This document shows, in pieces, positions 49,259 to 52,907 of a DNA stretch of 52,907 bases (position 1 is its first letter; each line of letters starts with the position of its first letter). The position numbers and the translations under genes are program-made. The stretch comes from Methylorubrum thiocyanatum (lineage in GTDB: Bacteria; Pseudomonadota; Alphaproteobacteria; Rhizobiales; Beijerinckiaceae): positions 1 through 52,907 of the forward strand of contig JACJIB010000013.1 in NCBI GenBank assembly GCA_014138645.1, in the 5' to 3' direction. The notes beneath the pieces were generated by a model. That model did no database searches, was not told where the DNA came from, and saw nothing but the letters and a program-made list of their open reading frames with translations.

Positions 49259-51868
49259 ATGCCCTGGTCCGACGATCCCCTCGACACTGTGTCGAAGCAA
49301 AGCTTCGATGATGTCGTGCGTCTGGCTGCCGAACTCTGCCAGGTCGCGCATGCAGTGACCTGTTTGCAGGCTGGAGAGCGACTGCAAGTGCATGCCTCCT
49401 ACAGTGCTGCTGGTAGCTCCACAGCGCTGGATCCGGACGTGTGCGCTGATGCTGCCGTGCCGGAAGAACTGCTCATTGTCCCGGACCTGCAAGAGGATCC
49501 GGAGCGGCAGGGCTTGCCGCGGCTCGCGGAGGGTTCACAGGTACGCTTCTATGCGGCCGTTCCTCTGCAATCGGCGGATGGGACGGTCCTGGGCGTACTG
49601 TCCGTGTTTGACCCGGCGGCGCGCCCGGACGGCCTGACGCAGGTCCAAGAGGACTGTCTGCGGAGCCTGGCCCGCCAGACGGTGACGCTGCTCGAGGTGC
49701 GGAGCGCAGCCCGGGCGCACCGCGCGCAACGGATCCTGCACGAGCGCATCCTCGACAGCGCAACAGACTACGCGATCATTGCGATGGATCGGAGCGGGCG
49801 CGTCACCCGCTGGAATGCCGGGGCCGAGCGGATCCTCGGCTGGCGTGAAGAGGAGATGCTGGGCGATCCCGCCCACGTGTTCTTCACGCCTGAGGATCGG
49901 GAAGCTGGTCGACCGGAGACCGAGATGGCGCTGGCGCTGCGGGACGGCTTCGCGCCGGACGAGCGTTGGCACCTGCGCAAGGGCGGTCAGCGGTTCTGGG
50001 CGACCGGTGAGCTGATGCCTCTCAAAGCCGAGAACGGCACCGTGCAGGGCTTTCTCAAGATCCTGCGCGATCGCACCCAACAGCGCGTCGAAGCAGCAGA
50101 GCGTAACGCCAGCGAGCTGCGCTTCCGCTCGCTCGTCGAGGTCAGCCCTCAGGTGGTCTGGTTCGGTGATGCCGCCGGCAACATCACCTACTGCAACCCG
50201 ATCTGGTACGAGTTCACGGGGCTACCGTCAGGTGACACAAACTGGGCCAGCGTGATCCACCCAGACCACCAGGAACGTGTGCTGGAGGTCTGGAGGCATG
50301 CGGTTGAGACCGAGGGACCCTACGAGGTCGAGATCCCGTTCCGCCGAGCCAGCGATGGCCAGTACCGCTGGTTCCTGGCGCGCGGCAAACCCATAAGCGA
50401 TGCTGCCGGCGTACCGGATTGCTGGATCGGCATCGCCATCGACATCCACGACCGCAAGGAGGCTGAGATTGCCCTCCGCAGCGCGCAGGAGCAGTTGCGC
50501 CTTGCCGTCGAGGCGACCGAGACGGGCGTGTTCGACTATGACCTCGTCTCGGACGAGCTGAAGTGGGACAACCGCATCCGTTCGTTCTACGGCCTAGCGC
50601 CGGACGCTCCCGTCAACCTGGCCGTGCACCTGGCTCGCGTGCACCCGGACGACCATGCCAAGGCGGATGAAGCGGTGCGCGCCGCGATCGATCCGGCCGG
50701 CGACGGCATCTACGACATCACCTATCGCACGGTGGCCCCGGAGGACGGGACCGAGCGCTGGGTGTCTGCCAAGGGTCAGACCCTCTTTGAGGGCGGACGA
50801 CCGGTGCGTCTCATCGGCACCGCGCGCGATGTCACCGGGAGCCGGCGCGCGGAGCAGGTTCTGCGCGAAACCGAGGAGCGCTACCGCCTCGCCTCGCGCG
50901 CCACCAACGATGCGATCTGGGACTGGAACCTCGCCACCAACCACGTGCTCTGGAACGAGGCGCTGCAGGTTGCCCACGGCTACGCGCCTGATGCGGTCGA
51001 GCCGACCGGTGACTGGTGGATCAGCCACATCCATCCCGACGACCGCGCCCGCATCGATGCCTCCATCCATGCTGTTATCGATGGGACGGGTACTGTCTGG
51101 AGCGACGAGTACCGCTTCCTGCGGGCCGACGGCTCCTATGCCGACATCCTCGACCGCGGTTCCGTCATCCGCGACGCGCAGGGAAAAGCGACGCGCATGA
51201 TTGGGGCGATGCTGGACATCACCGAGCGCAAGCAGGCGGAAGAGCAGCAGCGCCTGCTGACGGGTGAGCTGCAGCACCGGGTCAAGAACACGCTGGCGAT
51301 GGTGCAGGCGATTGCCAGTCAGACGCTGCGAGGGGCGGCGGACATCGACGAAGCGCGTGAGGCTTTTGCCGCCCGCCTAATCTCACTCGGCCGCGCGCAT
51401 GACATTCTCACGCAGGCCAGCTGGAAGGCTGCCCCGATCATGGAGGTGGTCCAGGGGGCCCTGAGTGTGCATGCCCAGGCCGGACCTGCACGGATCCGGG
51501 TTAGCGGCCCGAACGTGCTGCTCGGTGCGAAATCAGCCCTCTCACTGGCTCTGGCTCTGCACGAGCTGGCCACCAACGCGGCCAAGTACGGCGCTCTTTC
51601 GAACGAAAGCGGGATCGTGGAGCTGCGCTGGCACATTGTGCACGAGGGCGAAGCGCCCCGGTTCTGCCTTACCTGGTCCGAGCAGGGTGGGCCGCCCATT
51701 CTCGCCCAGCCTGCGCGGCGCGGGTTCGGCTCACGCCTGATCGAGCGCAGCTTCGCCGCCGAGGTCGGTGGTGAGGTTAGGCAGACCTATGCACCGACCG
51801 GGCTAATCTGCCGCCTGGAGGCGCCCCTTGCCTCGATGCAGGAGCAGCGTAGCGAAATCGCAGCATAG
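49259..51868 (+). CDS. GAF-multi-PAS HWE-family histidine kinase
   Basis: The 869-residue soluble kinase has an N-terminal GAF domain (about 15-150) and four PAS/PAC units. Their starts are visible at DYAIIAMDRSGRVTRWNAG, FRSLVEVSPQVVWFGDAAGN, LRLAVEATETGVFDYDL and YRLASRATNDAIWDWNLATN. The HWE core has the acceptor box GELQHRVKNTLAMVQ (His673), the N box ALHELATNAAKYGALS and VELRWHI. No membrane helix is seen, so it senses inside the cell. Its partner response regulator begins 68 bases downstream and is broken by the IS. Confidence 0.93.
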   Translation: MPWSDDPLDTVSKQSFDDVVRLAAELCQVAHAVTCLQAGERLQVHASYSAAGSSTALDPDVCADAAVPEELLIVPDLQEDPERQGLPRLAEGSQVRFYAAVPLQSADGTVLGVLSVFDPAARPDGLTQVQEDCLRSLARQTVTLLEVRSAARAHRAQRILHERILDSATDYAIIAMDRSGRVTRWNAGAERILGWREEEMLGDPAHVFFTPEDREAGRPETEMALALRDGFAPDERWHLRKGGQRFWATGELMPLKAENGTVQGFLKILRDRTQQRVEAAERNASELRFRSLVEVSPQVVWFGDAAGNITYCNPIWYEFTGLPSGDTNWASVIHPDHQERVLEVWRHAVETEGPYEVEIPFRRASDGQYRWFLARGKPISDAAGVPDCWIGIAIDIHDRKEAEIALRSAQEQLRLAVEATETGVFDYDLVSDELKWDNRIRSFYGLAPDAPVNLAVHLARVHPDDHAKADEAVRAAIDPAGDGIYDITYRTVAPEDGTERWVSAKGQTLFEGGRPVRLIGTARDVTGSRRAEQVLRETEERYRLASRATNDAIWDWNLATNHVLWNEALQVAHGYAPDAVEPTGDWWISHIHPDDRARIDASIHAVIDGTGTVWSDEYRFLRADGSYADILDRGSVIRDAQGKATRMIGAMLDITERKQAEEQQRLLTGELQHRVKNTLAMVQAIASQTLRGAADIDEAREAFAARLISLGRAHDILTQASWKAAPIMEVVQGALSVHAQAGPARIRVSGPNVLLGAKSALSLALALHELATNAAKYGALSNESGIVELRWHIVHEGEAPRFCLTWSEQGGPPILAQPARRGFGSRLIERSFAAEVGGEVRQTYAPTGLICRLEAPLASMQEQRSEIAA

Positions 51869-51890
51869 CGGTAGGTTTTGGTGATTAGGC

Positions 51891-51905
51891 TTCAGCCAAG
51901 CTGAA
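51891..51905. terminator. Short hairpin after the kinase
   Basis: TTCAGC-CAA-GCTGAA is a perfect 6-bp stem, followed by ACCTTTCCC. It is weak, so some transcription may continue into the response regulator. Confidence 0.35.
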
Positions 51906-51936
51906 ACCTTTCCCGCAGCTTCCCCCTTCTGTTTGA

Positions 51937-52183
51937 ATGGAATTGCATACTGCGTCGCCTCCCGCTGTCGCCTTGGTTGCCGAGGATGAATTTATTCTAC
52001 GTATGGAGGCGGCCGACACCCTGGCCGATGCCGGGTTCAAGGTCTTGGAGGTCGCCACCGCTGACGCAGCGCTGCGCTACCTCCAGGAGAAGGACGGTGT
52101 CGACTTGCTGTTCACCGATGTGAACATGCCGGGTGACCTCAATGGTTTCGACTTGGCCCGTGAAGTTGCTGCCCGCTGGCCAG
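51937..52183 (+). pseudogene. Response regulator, 5' part, interrupted by IS3
   Basis: This is the first 82 codons of a single-domain receiver: ALVAEDEFILRMEAADTLAD with the acidic pair, then LLFTDVNMPGDLNGFDLA with the phospho-acceptor Asp. It stops at the target site CCAG where the IS enters. The rest is at 576-709. The restored protein is 126 residues with no output domain, a type that usually passes phosphate on. It is the natural partner of the HWE kinase just upstream. Confidence 0.92.
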
Positions 52184-52209
52184 TGACCTTGCCCCCTGTT
52201 TGCCCCCGT

Positions 52210-52907
52210 TCATAACCAGAGTCTGTTCTGGTTCTGGTCCTGCTTGGACCGGGTTGCAAACGCGTTCGGGGTGAGCCCGCCAAGGCTCGTGTGGGGGCGG
52301 CAGGTGTTGTAGTCGACCCGCCACACCTCGATGATGGTCCGGGCCGCCGGCAGGCTCCTGAACAGATGCTCGTTCAGGCACTCGTCGCGCAAGCGCCCGT
52401 TCAGGCTCTCGACAAAACCGTTCTGCTGCGGCTTGCCGGGGGCGATGTAGTGCCACTCGACCGCACGCTCCTCCTGCCAGCGCAGGATGGCGTGCGAGGT
52501 CAACTCGGTGCCGTTGTCCGAGACGATCATCAGCGGCTTGCCCCGGTCCTTGATGATCCGGTCGAGTTCGCGCGCAACCCGCTGCCCGGACAGCGACGTG
52601 TCGACCACCAGCGCGAGACACTCCCGCGTGCAGTCGTCGACCACGACGAGGATGCGGAAGCGCCGCCCGTCGTCGAGCGTGTCGGAGACGAAGTCCAGGC
52701 TCCAGCGCTGGTTCGGCTCCTGGGGCACGGCGGCCGGTGCCCGCGTGCCAAGGGCTCGTTTGCGCCCACCGCGCTTGCGCACCGACAGCCGTTCCTCCCG
52801 ATAGAGGCGGAAGAGCTTCTTGTGGTTGAGTATGAGGCCCTCACGCTGCATCAGGATGAGCAGGCGCCGGTAGCCGAACCGGCGGCGCTCGCCGGCCAGG
52901 CTGCGCA
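52210..52907 (-). CDS. IS3-family transposase OrfB, catalytic part
   Basis: This is the DDE integrase core (rve family) with all three acidic residues visible: the Asp of WSLDFVSD, the Asp of IVSDNGTE and the Glu of QNGFVESLNGRLRDE. RPHTSLGGLTPNAF near the end is typical of IS3 transposases. The frame is open to the window edge and continues at 249 down to 1, giving about 283 residues when joined. The element looks intact and could still be mobile. Confidence 0.94.
   Translation of the reverse strand, partial: RSLAGERRRFGYRRLLILMQREGLILNHKKLFRLYREERLSVRKRGGRKRALGTRAPAAVPQEPNQRWSLDFVSDTLDDGRRFRILVVVDDCTRECLALVVDTSLSGQRVARELDRIIKDRGKPLMIVSDNGTELTSHAILRWQEERAVEWHYIAPGKPQQNGFVESLNGRLRDECLNEHLFRSLPAARTIIEVWRVDYNTCRPHTSLGGLTPNAFATRSKQDQNQNRLWL
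52813..52907. repeat. Terminal direct repeat, identical to 1-95
   Basis: This is the second copy of the 95-base end overlap. It lies inside orfB and is best explained by circularity. Confidence 0.95.

Larger units (their letters stand above)
52184..52907 (-). mobile_element. IS3-family insertion sequence, second part (orfB side)
   Basis: This part starts with the terminal repeat TGACCTTGCCCCC, inverse to the end at 571, and is preceded by the target duplicate CCAG (52180-52183). It holds the catalytic part of orfB. It continues through the identical ends into 1-571. Confidence 0.93.

Overview
This window is most simply read as one complete circular plasmid, opened inside an insertion sequence. 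Bases 1-95 are identical to bases 52813-52907. Joining the ends restores a single 1200-bp IS3-family element, a full transposase and its 4-bp target duplication, so the circle would be 52,812 bp. High GC, HWE-family kinases, MucR, FnrN-type and DUF6894/DUF2934/DUF892 genes, an RPA-type replication initiator and GGAAC-N17-CGTT stress promoters point to an alphaproteobacterium of the Hyphomicrobiales, most like Methylobacterium or relatives. The genus is an inference.

Region 1 (about 0.6-27 kb plus 47-52 kb) is an accessory load of signalling, respiration and stress genes. It holds a DUF892 protein, a GGDEF cyclase, a chemoreceptor, two HWE kinases, a cyoABCD quinol oxidase operon led by an MFS gene with an FNR box upstream, an FnrN-like regulator, two other Crp/Fnr regulators and MucR. 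It also holds a serine recombinase next to an HNH protein, AraC, two DUF2382 stress proteins behind an EcfG-type promoter, and an orphan NepR-like anti-sigma factor. The IS cuts the single-domain response regulator that follows the large HWE kinase.

Region 2 (27-33 kb) looks like a defence island. It has an Abi_2-like HEPN protein, a DUF3768 pair, a membrane protein with two proline-rich microproteins, and a compact SLOG - TIR-like (DUF1863/ThsB-like) - caspase-like protease - TIR operon. The last resembles caspase-type Thoeris signalling but has an extra TIR and a stand-alone SLOG protein.

Region 3 (33-47 kb) is the plasmid backbone. In order it holds parA, a ribbon-helix-helix partner, the RPA initiator, an iteron origin with two DnaA boxes, a cluster of short-loop hairpins, an oriT with a Q-type nic core, a MobA/L relaxase and a VirD4/TraG coupling protein. 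Next comes an unrecognised five-gene operon around a membrane-tethered ClpB-like AAA+ ATPase. No VirB/Trb mating-pair genes are present, so the plasmid looks mobilisable rather than self-transmissible. A short motif, ATCGTAAA and close variants, lies in front of many genes of regions 2 and 3 and nests at parA and rep. It may be the operator of the plasmid's own RHH protein.
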